In this document: positions 53,763-63,037 of the stretch, piece after piece
Layout of the letters: every line of letters begins with the position of its first letter
How positions within the stretch are numbered: the stretch's first letter is position 1
From: Bacteroidota bacterium
Lineage (GTDB): Bacteria > Bacteroidota > Ignavibacteria > Ignavibacteriales > Melioribacteraceae
DNA length: 64,000 nt
Assembly: GCA_018829205.1 (NCBI GenBank)
Contig: JAHJUE010000022.1
Span: 248,001 to 312,000 of the forward strand
Direction of reading: 5' to 3'
Program-made: the position numbers and the translations under genes
Notes under the pieces: model-generated
Told to the model about the DNA's origin: nothing
The model's database searches: none
What the model saw: only the letters and a program-made list of their open reading frames with translations

Positions 53763-54503
53763 CTACTTAAACCTAGAAGATACTTTATTCCACGATTCTG
53801 TAATTAAAAAACTTTCATCCATATTGTTTACGATTTCTATAAATCTTTTAAAAGGTATTGTAAAAGTTAATTCGTTTGAAGGTAAAGAAGGTCGGGCGGA
53901 AACGTCAAACATTCCAAGAACACATCTTGGCATTTCTTTTTCCGCTTCCATTAAAGGAAGACTAATTATTGAAGCGCATCCTGAACTGAAAGGCGCCGTT
54001 ACTCCGTCGGGACCCGGATAATCGAAATTTGCAAGTGTAAACAATCCTGCTAGTACATCACCCCAGGCAAAAAATATAACTGCCTCGGGAATATGATCAC
54101 CAAGTTTATCGATTCTTTTAAATATTAAAAACTCTGCAGGGGCTTTTATCGGCGATAGATCTTTCATATATGTTTTCACCAGATCAGTATTCTTTTTATA
54201 TCTTTCCCCTTCAACCTTTCCTGGAATACCGCATGATAAAAACTCCTCGAAATTATTTCTGAGTTTATCCGTAAAGCCGCTGTATCTTTTACCGCCGGGG
54301 CAGCCGGGTGTTTTGAGATTGAAAACATATGTTTTCCCTTTTCTAACCTGGTCCAAATTTCCAATCAGACATCTGTCGGTATTTTCAGAATTTAGTATTT
54401 CGTTTTCATTAACTTCATCTGAATAGTAAAAAGTAATAGGCAGTTCAATAGCTTTAAAGTATTTTGTCCATTTTGAAATGAATAAGTTTATTTCATTTTT
54501 CAT
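53763..54503 (-). CDS. DUF169 family protein
   Basis: A 246-residue cytoplasmic protein of the DUF169 family. The family features seen here are ITFYYSDEV in the N-terminus, CPGGKRYSGF at about 70-80, a mid-protein helical region and FSSGCASIISLPLMEA near 170, with several conserved Cys residues (Cys69, Cys93 and Cys176 approximately). DUF169 members are found in anaerobes, and some have been proposed to bind metal or flavin; the function is not known. It sits 19 bases ahead of the small lipoprotein gene and 26 bases after the VF530 gene. Confidence 0.8.
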   Translation of the reverse strand: MKNEINLFISKWTKYFKAIELPITFYYSDEVNENEILNSENTDRCLIGNLDQVRKGKTYVFNLKTPGCPGGKRYSGFTDKLRNNFEEFLSCGIPGKVEGERYKKNTDLVKTYMKDLSPIKAPAEFLIFKRIDKLGDHIPEAVIFFAWGDVLAGLFTLANFDYPGPDGVTAPFSSGCASIISLPLMEAEKEMPRCVLGMFDVSARPSLPSNELTFTIPFKRFIEIVNNMDESFLITESWNKVSSRFK

Positions 54504-54529
54504 TACACCATCTCGAAAAATTATATAAT

Positions 54530-54760
54530 TTATTCCATCGCACTGTGTCTTAAATATCTTAAATAAAGTCTTTCAACTTTTTTTCTAGCCCATTCGGTTT
54601 TTCTGAGGAATTTTAGACTTGAATTTATACTAGGGTCGCTGATAAAACAATTAATTTTTATACGGGTACCTAAATCCTCCCATCCGTAATACTCAACAAG
54701 TTTGATGAGCATCATTTCTAAAGTTACTCCATGAAGAGGATCTTTCGAATTTTCAGTCAT
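54530..54760 (-). CDS. VF530 family (DUF2132) small DNA-binding-type protein
   Basis: A 76-residue protein with the complete VF530 motif [21 protein letters not shown] followed by [31 protein letters not shown]. The family fold is a small helical bundle similar to DNA-binding proteins; a direct role is not established. It is a typical length. A GC-rich terminator follows the POT gene and precedes this gene; DUF169 comes 26 bases after it. Confidence 0.92.
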   Translation of the reverse strand: MTENSKDPLHGVTLEMMLIKLVEYYGWEDLGTRIKINCFISDPSINSSLKFLRKTEWARKKVERLYLRYLRHSAME

Positions 54761-54789
54761 AATTTTTTTTCTGTTTTAACAAAATTAAA

Positions 54790-54824
54790 TTTTCAGCCTC
54801 CGAGATTTATAAAACTTCGGAGGC
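54790..54824 (-). terminator. terminator of the POT transporter gene
   Basis: On the minus strand TCGGAGGC... pairs with its complement: GCCTCCGA (rc of 54817-54824), loop of 13 bases, TCGGAGGC (rc of 54796-54803), then TGAAAATTTAATTTT. The eight-pair GC-rich stem ends 15 bases after the POT stop. Confidence 0.8.
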
Positions 54825-54839
54825 GGAGTGAAATAGAAA

Positions 54840-56150
54840 TTAAGCGCTAACTTCTTCTGCGCCGTGAGTAAGTTCTTTAAGTTTTTTAAAGAACAGCAAT
54901 AATAATAATCCAAACAACAGGCAGAAAATAAATATTCCGGTAAATACTTCAAATTCGCCCGCGCTTTGTGCGAATTCACCCACAAGTCCGGCAAGTTTAT
55001 TCCCTAATCCGGTAGCTGCAAAATAAATGCCCATCATAATAGACGCGTATTTTACCGGGGCTAATTTTGTAATAAATGAAAGAGCTACAGGAGAAAGCGA
55101 CAATTCACCTATTACCTGAAGCAGATAAGATAGAATTAGCCATATCAGCATTGCTTTTCCGCCGTCAGCTGCTTCTAAAGTAGCTCCTGACATCATCAAA
55201 AATCCTGTCCCCATCACCATAATACCAATAGCCATTTTAAATAGCGATGAAGTTTCTTTACCTAATTTGTTTCTTTTCAGCCAAAAGCTTGCAACAGCAG
55301 TTCCGAAAATTATTACAAAGAATGCCGGTACTGATTGAAATAAACTGGCCGGGATTTCAAATCCGAACACCATTCTATTAATTTTTTCTTTTGTGTAAAT
55401 ATTCATAAGTCCGCCGGCCTGCTCATAAGCTCCCCAAAAAACAATCACAATAACAAAAGAAATAAGTAAAACAATAACCCTGTCTTTTTCAATTTTAGTT
55501 AAAGGTTTATTAGTTTTACTCCCTTCAACTTTTTCCATCGGAATAAAATTCCCTACTTCTTTCAAAAATTTCTGTCCCCATAGATATACACCCTGACCAA
55601 GAAGCATTCCAATGCCGGCTAAACCGAAACCATAATGCCATCCGTAAACCTCACCGATATATCCGACAATTAGAGGAGCGGCGGCGGCGCCAATATTTAT
55701 CCCTATATAAAAAATAGTAAAACCGGCATCTCTTCTGGGATCGCCCGCTTTATAAAGTCCGCCGACCATGGTAGAAATATTCGGTTTTAAGCAACCGACA
55801 CCTGAAATTATCAGCATAAGGCCGGTATAAAAAGTAGCCAAGCTGTCGACTACCAATGTTAACTGTCCGGCGGCAATCAATAATCCGCCTAAAAACACAG
55901 TTTTCTTTTGACCAAGCCACCTGTCGGCAATAATTCCGCCGGGTATTGAAAATACATAAACTAGCATTGTATACCATCCGTAAAGGACTAACGCATCTGT
56001 ATTTGACCATCCCATGCCCGGGTTTTCACCCATTGTTTCTTTTGTTAAATAGAGTACAAGAATTGCTCTCATTCCGTAAAAACTAAATCTTTCCCACATT
56101 TCAGTAAAAAATAAAATAGGTAATCCTTTTGGATGCTTCTGATTCATCAT
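54840..56150 (-). CDS. POT/PTR family proton-dependent oligopeptide transporter
   Basis: Major-facilitator peptide importer: 436 residues, about twelve membrane helices. The N-terminal signature FFTEMWERFSFYGMRAILVLYL contains the ExxERFxYYG proton-coupling motif, and GGLYKAGDPRRDAGFTIFYIGINIGA matches the PTR2 signature. Substrates are di- and tripeptides coupled to protons. An M1 peptidase elsewhere in the window may supply peptides, but they are not linked. The gene starts 253 bases from the divergent metallophosphoesterase gene. Confidence 0.95.
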   Translation of the reverse strand: MMNQKHPKGLPILFFTEMWERFSFYGMRAILVLYLTKETMGENPGMGWSNTDALVLYGWYTMLVYVFSIPGGIIADRWLGQKKTVFLGGLLIAAGQLTLVVDSLATFYTGLMLIISGVGCLKPNISTMVGGLYKAGDPRRDAGFTIFYIGINIGAAAAPLIVGYIGEVYGWHYGFGLAGIGMLLGQGVYLWGQKFLKEVGNFIPMEKVEGSKTNKPLTKIEKDRVIVLLISFVIVIVFWGAYEQAGGLMNIYTKEKINRMVFGFEIPASLFQSVPAFFVIIFGTAVASFWLKRNKLGKETSSLFKMAIGIMVMGTGFLMMSGATLEAADGGKAMLIWLILSYLLQVIGELSLSPVALSFITKLAPVKYASIMMGIYFAATGLGNKLAGLVGEFAQSAGEFEVFTGIFIFCLLFGLLLLLFFKKLKELTHGAEEVSA

Positions 56151-56403
56151 TCCTCCGAATTTTCAAAAATATATTCCGCAGCTAAGCGGATCAAAAATAT
56201 AAACTATTGAGCTTAAATGCACCGTTAATTATTCTAATGGAGAATTTTCGAATGCTGACATATTCAACTAAAATGACGTAATTAATTTAATAAGGAATTT
56301 TATTAATAATTTTAATGTTAATTAAGAAACTTTATTGCCAATAACTGTGTCTTACTGGAATAAATTCCAAAATTGTTCGTCATATAATGAAAAAGATAAT
56401 TGA
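56151..56403. other. divergent intergenic region, no gene
   Basis: This 253-base AT-rich gap lies between the POT gene (minus) and the metallophosphoesterase gene (plus) and must contain both promoters. I see no tRNA, riboswitch or convincing palindrome in it. Confidence 0.4.
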
Positions 56404-57669
56404 ATGAGAAATAACCCTTTTGTATTTGTTGCAATTATAAGCGTAATAATATTATTAATAGATATATATTCTTACCGCGGCATCAAAAAATTAGTTAATC
56501 ATAAATCAAAACTTTTTCAAAGTTTTATATTTTATCTGTATTGGCTGGTACCGGTATTCTTAATTTCCGGACTTTTTTTAATAATAAATTCAAGGAATGA
56601 AATTCCGCAGGCGAATTCATTTAATTATTTTCATGCATTAAGCGGTTCCTTCTTTTTATTTTACCTTCCCAAATTGGTATTTATAATATTTAATTTGTTT
56701 GATGATTTCGTACTTCTTTTTAAAAGAATATTTCCAGGTAAGAAAAAATTCGAAAATAATGAAACAAATGTAATAAACAGAAGGCAATTTATAACTCAAA
56801 CTGGCATTATAGCCGCCGGACTTCCTTTCCTTTCGATTGCATACGGCATTAAATGGGGACGATTCGATTTTACAATTAGGAATAAAGAATTATTTTTTGC
56901 TAATCTTCCCTCTTCTTTTAATGGATTTAGGATACTGCAAATATCGGATTTTCATTTAGGAAGTTTTATTGGAAGTGAAGAAAAAATTAAAGACGCGGTA
57001 AATATTATAAATGAACAGAAAGCGGATATAATATTATTTACAGGTGATCTTGTAAATAATATTTCCGAAGAAATTATCCCGTTCCTTAATACACTTAAAA
57101 AACTTAAAGCCAGGTACGGCAAATATTCCGTTTTAGGAAATCATGATTACGGAGAATATGTAAAATGGGATTCCGACGATGATAAAAAAGCAAATCTTGA
57201 AAGTATAATAACGCTTCAAAAGGAAATGGGATTCGACCTTTTAATGAATGAATCAAGATCAATTAATATTAAGAATGATGAAATTAATTTTTTGGGCGTT
57301 GAAAACTGGGGTTTAAAACCTTTTCCGCAATATGGAGATTTATCAAAAGCATTAAATACGGTCTCAGAAGATTCATTCAAAATTCTTTTAAGCCACGACC
57401 CTACTCATTGGGATGAACAGGTGCTAAAACATACAAACATTGATCTTACTTTTTCCGGACATACACACGGCGCGCAGTTTGGAATTGAAATCCCAGGCTG
57501 GAGATGGAGCCCGGTAAAATTGCGTTATAAAAGATGGGGCGGTTTATATAAAGAAAATAATCAGTATTTGTATGTTAATACCGGAATTGGGTTTATCGGA
57601 TTCCCGGGCAGGGTTGGAATGCCTCCCGAAATTACAGTTGTTGAATTAAGAAATTCACCAATCACCTAA
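56404..57669 (+). CDS. membrane-anchored metallophosphoesterase (YkuE-like) with internal twin-arginine segment
   Basis: A 421-residue protein. Three hydrophobic helices fill about 5-125. After a charged loop a twin-arginine-like stretch NRRQFITQTGIIAAGLPFLS starts near 125, then comes a calcineurin-type domain: ISDFHLGSFIG near 180, GDLVNN near 218, GNHDYG near 247, LLSHDP near 330 and FSGHTHGAQF near 350. These form a dinuclear metal site like that in YkuE and UDP-2,3-diacylglucosamine or cell-envelope phosphoesterases. The internal RR motif suggests Tat-assisted placement of the catalytic domain outside the membrane. The gene is monocistronic. Confidence 0.88.
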   Translation: MRNNPFVFVAIISVIILLIDIYSYRGIKKLVNHKSKLFQSFIFYLYWLVPVFLISGLFLIINSRNEIPQANSFNYFHALSGSFFLFYLPKLVFIIFNLFDDFVLLFKRIFPGKKKFENNETNVINRRQFITQTGIIAAGLPFLSIAYGIKWGRFDFTIRNKELFFANLPSSFNGFRILQISDFHLGSFIGSEEKIKDAVNIINEQKADIILFTGDLVNNISEEIIPFLNTLKKLKARYGKYSVLGNHDYGEYVKWDSDDDKKANLESIITLQKEMGFDLLMNESRSINIKNDEINFLGVENWGLKPFPQYGDLSKALNTVSEDSFKILLSHDPTHWDEQVLKHTNIDLTFSGHTHGAQFGIEIPGWRWSPVKLRYKRWGGLYKENNQYLYVNTGIGFIGFPGRVGMPPEITVVELRNSPIT

Positions 57670-57830
57670 AATTTTCATAAAACTCCGCATTTTTATTTAT
57701 AATTTAAATGAAACTATTTGGTCATCTTAATCTTATTTATTAATTTAGGATGTTAAGCTCTTTATTATCTCTTTAAAATGCCGATAATGAAGAATCTATA
57801 AATAATTTTAATTATACCGGGATATAACTC

Positions 57831-58688
57831 ATGAGCAAAATACTTCACAAAAAGCAGTTATCACAAGATGTATTCCTTATGCGGTTGGAAGCTCCGCTGA
57901 TAGCAGAAGAAAGAAAAGCGGGCCAATTTATTATACTTCAAACAGACGAAGATTTAGGTGAAAGAATTCCACTTACAATCGCCGACGCAGATGTAAATGA
58001 AGGTTCTATTACGATTATATTTCAAGTCGTTGGAAAAAGCACCAAGGATTTATCTCAATTTAACGAAGGAGATAATCTTCCCGTACTTGTAGGACCGCTT
58101 GGAACGCCAACACATATTGAAAATTTCGGGACAGTTGTTTGTGTCGGGGGCGGAATCGGTGTTGCTCCTCTTCACCCTATTGCGCAATCGTTAAAAGCCG
58201 CGGGTAACAATGTTATTATAATCATAGGCGCACGCAATAAAGAATTAATAATTCTGGAAGAAGAAATGAAATCCATTGCCGATGAATTTATTGTTTGTAC
58301 CGACGATGGTTCTTACGGGAGAAAAGGCCTGGTTACAGAACCGCTTAAAGAAATTTGCGAAAGAGAAAACAAACCCGAAATGGCAATTGCAATTGGACCG
58401 CCGATAATGATGAAATTCTGCTCCGAAACTACCAGACCATATAAGGTTTTTACACAGGTTTCATTAAATACTATAATGGTCGACGGTACCGGTATGTGCG
58501 GAGGCTGCAGAGTAAACGTAGGCGGTGAAGTAAAATTTGTATGTGTAGACGGACCCGAATTCGACGGACATAAAGTTGATTTCGATAATATGATGTCCCG
58601 GTTAAAATCATACAAGGAATTTGAAAAGAAAAAAGATCACGCATGTAATATGGAAGCGGAAATCGCGAAAAAGGAGGCGGTGAAATGA
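57831..58688 (+). CDS. nfnA: NADH-dependent ferredoxin:NADP+ oxidoreductase, small (FNR-type) subunit
   Basis: A 285-residue ferredoxin-NADP reductase-type subunit, also annotated as sulfide/dihydroorotate dehydrogenase-like. FAD-binding RxxxxxTI-type strand ERIPLTIADAD near 48, NAD(P) loop VCVGGGIGVAPLHPIAQSL near 105, and the 2Fe-2S Cys cluster GMCGGCRVNVGGEVKFVC near 220. With the following gene it forms NfnAB, which couples ferredoxin, NADH and NADPH by electron bifurcation. The stop overlaps the next gene start (ATGA, four bases). Confidence 0.9.
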   Translation: MSKILHKKQLSQDVFLMRLEAPLIAEERKAGQFIILQTDEDLGERIPLTIADADVNEGSITIIFQVVGKSTKDLSQFNEGDNLPVLVGPLGTPTHIENFGTVVCVGGGIGVAPLHPIAQSLKAAGNNVIIIIGARNKELIILEEEMKSIADEFIVCTDDGSYGRKGLVTEPLKEICERENKPEMAIAIGPPIMMKFCSETTRPYKVFTQVSLNTIMVDGTGMCGGCRVNVGGEVKFVCVDGPEFDGHKVDFDNMMSRLKSYKEFEKKKDHACNMEAEIAKKEAVK

Positions 58689-60199
58689 GTCATAAATTAC
58701 CCGAAGAAATTGCCGAACAAGCAAGAGAATATCTTGCTAAGTATGTTGTAAGAAAAGATGAATTAAAACCTAAAGAAAGAATAAATATTCCTTCGCAGGA
58801 AATGCCTGCTCAGGATCCTATTGAGAGAGGGAAAAACTTAAAAGAAGTTACTCTCGGCTTTACCGCCGAACAAGCACGATTAGAGGCTATGAGATGTCTG
58901 CAGTGCGTTAAAAATACATGTGTCGCGGACTGTCCGGTGGGTATCGATATTCCAGGATTTATAAAACAAATTGCCGACGGAGATTTTCAGGGAGCGGTTG
59001 ATATAATTAAACAGACTAGTTTACTCCCTTCTATTTGCGGAAGAGTATGTCCCCAAGAATCTCAATGCCAGGAACATTGTAAGGTAGGCGCAGCATTAAA
59101 GGATGTTGACAAAGGTGTTGCAATAGGCAGACTAGAAAGATTTGTAGCCGATTGGGAAAGAGCTTCGGGAAATGTAAAGGTTCCGAATGTAAAACCATCA
59201 ACCGGTAAAAAAGTCGCTGTTGTAGGAAGCGGTCCAGCCGGATTAGTTGTTGCCGCTGATGTACGACGCGAAGGTCATAATGTAACAATTTTTGAAGCTT
59301 TCCATAAAATGGGCGGAGTAATGCGTTATGGCATCCCGGAATTCCGTTTGCCGAACGATATAATTGATCAGGAAATTGATACCCTGCGTAAAATGGGAGT
59401 TGAATTTCAAACTAACTTTGTGGTCGGCAGAACTAGAAAACTTACCGATTTAATAAATAAAGACGGATTCGATGCTGTATTTGTAGGCACCGGAGCCGGT
59501 CTTCCCTATTTTATGGGAATAGAAGGAGAAAATCTGGTTGGTGTTTTTTCGGCAAATGAATATTTAACCCGCGCTAATTTAATGCGCGCGTTTGATAAAG
59601 ATAACTCAAACACTCCTATTTATTCTTCACGTAATGTTGCAGTACTTGGCGGCGGAAACGTAGCTATGGACGCGGCAAGAATGGCTTTAAGATTAGGTGC
59701 CGAAAAAGTCTATGTTATTTACAGAAGGACCGAAAACGAAATGCCTGCCAGAAAAGAAGAAATTGAACATGCAAAAGAAGAAGGAATTGAATTTCACTTT
59801 CTGCAGAACGCTAAAAGAATTATAGGCGATGAAGACGGCCGTGTTATTGCAATGGAATGTTTAAGATATGAATTAGGTGAACCCGACTCCTCAGGAAGAA
59901 GAAGACCTGTAGAAGTTCCTAACAGCGAATTTAAAATTATTGTTGATACAGTTCTTGTTTCTATAGGCAACGGAAGCAATCCGCTTATAAGTCAAACTAC
60001 CCCCGAAATGGTTGTAAATAAATGGGGAAATATTATTGTTGACGAAACACAAAAATCATCCGTTGAAAAAATTTATGCCGGCGGTGATATTGTGCTTGGT
60101 GCCGCAACCGTAATTCTTGCAATGGGAGAAGGAAGACGCGCCGCAGCCGCAATAAATGAACAGCTGGAAAAAGAATTAAATAAAAACGCAGATTTATAA
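58685..60199 (+). CDS. nfnB: NADH-dependent ferredoxin:NADP+ oxidoreductase, large subunit (GltA-like)
   Basis: A 504-residue flavoprotein related to the small subunit of glutamate synthase. The N-terminal region has two Cys sets for 4Fe-4S clusters (CLQCVKNTCVADCPVG near 73 and CGRVCPQESQCQEHCKVG near 117). FAD-binding loop VAVVGSGPAGLVVAADV is near 178, and the second dinucleotide loop VAVLGGGNVAMDAARMALRLGA near 320 binds NADP(H). Alone it could be called NADPH-dependent glutamate synthase; the adjacent FNR-type subunit makes NfnAB the better reading. A perfect 12-bp terminator overlaps its stop. Confidence 0.92.
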   Translation: MSHKLPEEIAEQAREYLAKYVVRKDELKPKERINIPSQEMPAQDPIERGKNLKEVTLGFTAEQARLEAMRCLQCVKNTCVADCPVGIDIPGFIKQIADGDFQGAVDIIKQTSLLPSICGRVCPQESQCQEHCKVGAALKDVDKGVAIGRLERFVADWERASGNVKVPNVKPSTGKKVAVVGSGPAGLVVAADVRREGHNVTIFEAFHKMGGVMRYGIPEFRLPNDIIDQEIDTLRKMGVEFQTNFVVGRTRKLTDLINKDGFDAVFVGTGAGLPYFMGIEGENLVGVFSANEYLTRANLMRAFDKDNSNTPIYSSRNVAVLGGGNVAMDAARMALRLGAEKVYVIYRRTENEMPARKEEIEHAKEEGIEFHFLQNAKRIIGDEDGRVIAMECLRYELGEPDSSGRRRPVEVPNSEFKIIVDTVLVSIGNGSNPLISQTTPEMVVNKWGNIIVDETQKSSVEKIYAGGDIVLGAATVILAMGEGRRAAAAINEQLEKELNKNADL

Positions 60200-60210
60200 T
60201 CTGCGTTTTT
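60182..60210 (+). terminator. strong rho-independent terminator after nfnB
   Basis: AAAAACGCAGAT (60182-60193), loop TTATA, ATCTGCGTTTTT (60199-60210): a perfect 12-bp stem ending in a T-run, overlapping the nfnB stop codon. Confidence 0.92.
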
Positions 60211-60348
60211 AAAAAATTACTTCTAATATATACCGCATATATTTAAATTTTATTAATCGCTTAAATTAATATTGATTCCAACCCTCTTATTTAATATTAT
60301 TTACCGGATTAATCTTCCCTCTTATATGAAATAAATTACGGCAGAAAA

Positions 60349-61578
60349 ATGAAAGCTAAAACAGCGATTCTATTCCTGCTTTTTACTCAATTTATTTTTG
60401 CGCAGCAGGGATCTAATTTATTTAATTTTATTACATCCGATATCAACATCCAAAGAAATTCAGTATTCCGGGACCTACAACTAAAATTAGAGAATCAAAA
60501 TACAGGCGAATTAGGCGGAATTGATACAAAATTTATTGATGTAATAATCCAAAAAATAAAAGATTCGGCTTCAAACTATTTGAATAATCCGTTTATAATC
60601 CAAGCTGTTCAAATAGGTGATAAGAATAAATATATTCTTAAAATTAATAATGAAATTTGCAATCTTGAAGAACTTCCCGCTGAAAATATTTACCAACTTC
60701 TTAACGAATATAAAACAATAACTAACAGAGAAATATTAAAACTATTAAACCGGTTTTCAGATGATGTGATTAAGAATAATTTTGTGTCCAATATCGTGTA
60801 TTTTATTACTTATACTATTTTAACAAACGGCCGACTTGAATCAATATCATATTCACCATCAATTCCTTATGATTCGGCAATCGCTAATTTTTTATCCGAT
60901 AAAATTTATGATAGTATATATAACGAATTATTACAGCACGCGTCAAAAAATATTTTGGACAAAAATGTTCAGGAATACTCGGAAGTTTTAGTCGGTAATT
61001 TGAACGGCTCATTAAATAATATTTTTCAGAAATTGAATGATGAAATTATCGGTCTGTTAAATAATGTACAGACTAAAATAAAAGCCGATATCAAAAATTG
61101 GAATGATCTTTATCTTAAAGGGAATATATCATTAGCTGCTACAAGCGGTACCGGGATTTTTTCAGGAGGCACAATGATTACATACAAACAGCAAAATACA
61201 AGTCTTTCGTTGTATACAAATATTAATTTTAATTCCGAACCAGATACCTCATATTTTCATTTATACGGTATACGTGTTTCGTTATTCGGCGACAACTATG
61301 AATTTGACTTTTTAGGATCGGTTTATTTCGGTAAAGAAATTAGAGGTTTAAAAACAGTTGAAACGGGAATGGGAATTACATATAGATTTAATTCCGGTAT
61401 AACGGCGGGATTAGCCGGGTTCTTTGTAAACAACGATGAGTTCCCTGAAAAAGACAGTTACTCATTTGGTATTATGCTGCATTTGTCTGAGAATTTGCCT
61501 TCTGTAACTTTCGGATTTACCGCAGAAAATAATTCGGGTGAAAAAAAGCCATTAATTCAAATTAATTATGTGTTATAA
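60349..61578 (+). CDS. secreted or outer-membrane protein, unrecognised
   Basis: A 409-residue protein with a clear signal peptide (MKAKTAILFLLFTQFIFAQQ). The first two-thirds are alpha-helical with long Leu/Ile/Asn-rich segments (about 55-280). From about 255 onward come strands with alternating hydrophobics (NISLAATSGTGIFSGGTMITYK; FGDNYEFDFLGSVYFGK; GITAGLAGFFVNND), ending in an aliphatic VL, which looks like a small beta-barrel. I do not recognise a family. It is followed 16 bases later by another unrecognised exported protein, so the two are likely cotranscribed and may form a pair. Confidence 0.65.
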   Translation: MKAKTAILFLLFTQFIFAQQGSNLFNFITSDINIQRNSVFRDLQLKLENQNTGELGGIDTKFIDVIIQKIKDSASNYLNNPFIIQAVQIGDKNKYILKINNEICNLEELPAENIYQLLNEYKTITNREILKLLNRFSDDVIKNNFVSNIVYFITYTILTNGRLESISYSPSIPYDSAIANFLSDKIYDSIYNELLQHASKNILDKNVQEYSEVLVGNLNGSLNNIFQKLNDEIIGLLNNVQTKIKADIKNWNDLYLKGNISLAATSGTGIFSGGTMITYKQQNTSLSLYTNINFNSEPDTSYFHLYGIRVSLFGDNYEFDFLGSVYFGKEIRGLKTVETGMGITYRFNSGITAGLAGFFVNNDEFPEKDSYSFGIMLHLSENLPSVTFGFTAENNSGEKKPLIQINYVL

Positions 61579-61594
61579 TATTTTCGGAAAGCTG

Positions 61595-62953
61595 ATGAAA
61601 CTCAGATTATTATTTGTGATAATGTTTGTGATAATATTTATAAATGTATGCAATAATCATTCTATGCAGGCACAGGATAACAAAAATGTACTCAGCTATT
61701 ATGCTTCTGATAATAGTATTGATGGTCAGCCCAGAATTGATATGATAAATTTGCTGAGGTTTTTTCCTGTATTTGTTTTTAGAGAAGATATAACAGATGT
61801 AAATGTAAGCGTTTTTTACAGCGGGAAAATAATTACACAGAAAACCGATAGAATGAGCGGAGGACATTATTGGCAAACAATTTTGCCTGAGTTTAAACTG
61901 GGCGATGCGATTCAGCGTATTGAAGTAGAGATGATTTTTAAACTGAGGGAACAGTATATCAGATCATTAATAAATTATGATTCGGCAATCTCTCAAGCAA
62001 AAAATAATATTAAAGACGTACGCGGACAAATAGCTGCTTCAAATCGTTATATAATAAAACAAGCATCTAATTTGGACTTAGGATTTACCGGATCAACTTT
62101 ATTAAAAATATATAATGAATTTCTAAAATTAGATTTACCTAAATATGGTATTACAAAACAAGATTCAATTGAATTCATCGCTAATATTATAGGAGATATT
62201 AATAAATATAAAAACAAATCAAATCAGGTAATTGATTCCTTATCATTAGTATTTTTTAATATAATTTCTGATCAGGCAAAAGTTTCTAAACTTAAATATT
62301 ATTTACACAAAAAAAATACGAATACGGAAAATTTTCTTGATCAAAACAGAGAAATAGAAACCCTTAACCTGGAAAAAGAAAAAATTATAGATGATATATA
62401 TAAAAATATAAATACCAGTTTTACTGATACAATGTTTTCAGGTCCGGCTGTTCGAAAATCCGATTTGATTATATCCGGCGATTATAAAACTGCTAAACTT
62501 CTTTACCGATATTACAAAAATAATTTGCGATATAGAAAAGCTCTTGATCCGGCCGAAAATCTCGGAATTTTCCGCGTCAGGTATATCCCTTTTCCTATAA
62601 CAAGAAAGCCTGGTGGAAGTAAGGTAGAAATGTATGTGCCGGCGCAGAAAAATTCAAACGCCATATTCGAAATTGGCTTGTCTTTTGGAGATAATGTTGT
62701 ATCTGGGGATAATACCTTTAACCCCGGCTTATCTTTAAGCAGACTGGGAGTTGCAATTGTTATTTCGGAAAAACTTTTTGGAGAATCCGCCGAAATACTT
62801 GGACTTGCACTTACATATGATTTTAACTCATATGCAAGTATTGGACTCGGCAGAAATTTAGCGCAGGGAGAAAGTTATCCTTATTACAGCTTCGGAATTA
62901 ATAAGAAAGCATTTGAAGAATTAATTAAAGGCATTGCCGGTATTTTTAAATAA
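61595..62953 (+). CDS. exported protein with C-terminal barrel-like region, unrecognised
   Basis: A 452-residue protein; the start at 61595 places MKLRLLFVIMFVIIFINV as a signal peptide, and an upstream start at 61568 would add nine residues and overlap the previous gene. The middle (about 120-300) is helical and charged, possibly coiled coil (SQAKNNIKDVRGQIAASNRY). From about 365 there are strands such as NAIFEIGLSFGDNVVSG, GLSLSRLGVAIVIS and LGLALTYDFNSYASIGLG, similar in feel to those of the preceding gene. No family is recognised; the pair may make a two-part outer-membrane assembly. Confidence 0.65.
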   Translation: MKLRLLFVIMFVIIFINVCNNHSMQAQDNKNVLSYYASDNSIDGQPRIDMINLLRFFPVFVFREDITDVNVSVFYSGKIITQKTDRMSGGHYWQTILPEFKLGDAIQRIEVEMIFKLREQYIRSLINYDSAISQAKNNIKDVRGQIAASNRYIIKQASNLDLGFTGSTLLKIYNEFLKLDLPKYGITKQDSIEFIANIIGDINKYKNKSNQVIDSLSLVFFNIISDQAKVSKLKYYLHKKNTNTENFLDQNREIETLNLEKEKIIDDIYKNINTSFTDTMFSGPAVRKSDLIISGDYKTAKLLYRYYKNNLRYRKALDPAENLGIFRVRYIPFPITRKPGGSKVEMYVPAQKNSNAIFEIGLSFGDNVVSGDNTFNPGLSLSRLGVAIVISEKLFGESAEILGLALTYDFNSYASIGLGRNLAQGESYPYYSFGINKKAFEELIKGIAGIFK

Positions 62954-63037
62954 ATCCAAAAAATTTAGCTAAATAAATAATCACTTTAAAAAACTCTGCA
63001 TAATTTTTTTTATAAGTTTCAGTTATCATATTAAAAA

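Noticed and set aside
58685-60199. Annotation as the glutamate synthase small subunit
   Set aside because: The adjacent FNR-type subunit with a four-base overlap matches NfnAB, and no glutamate synthase large subunit is nearby.
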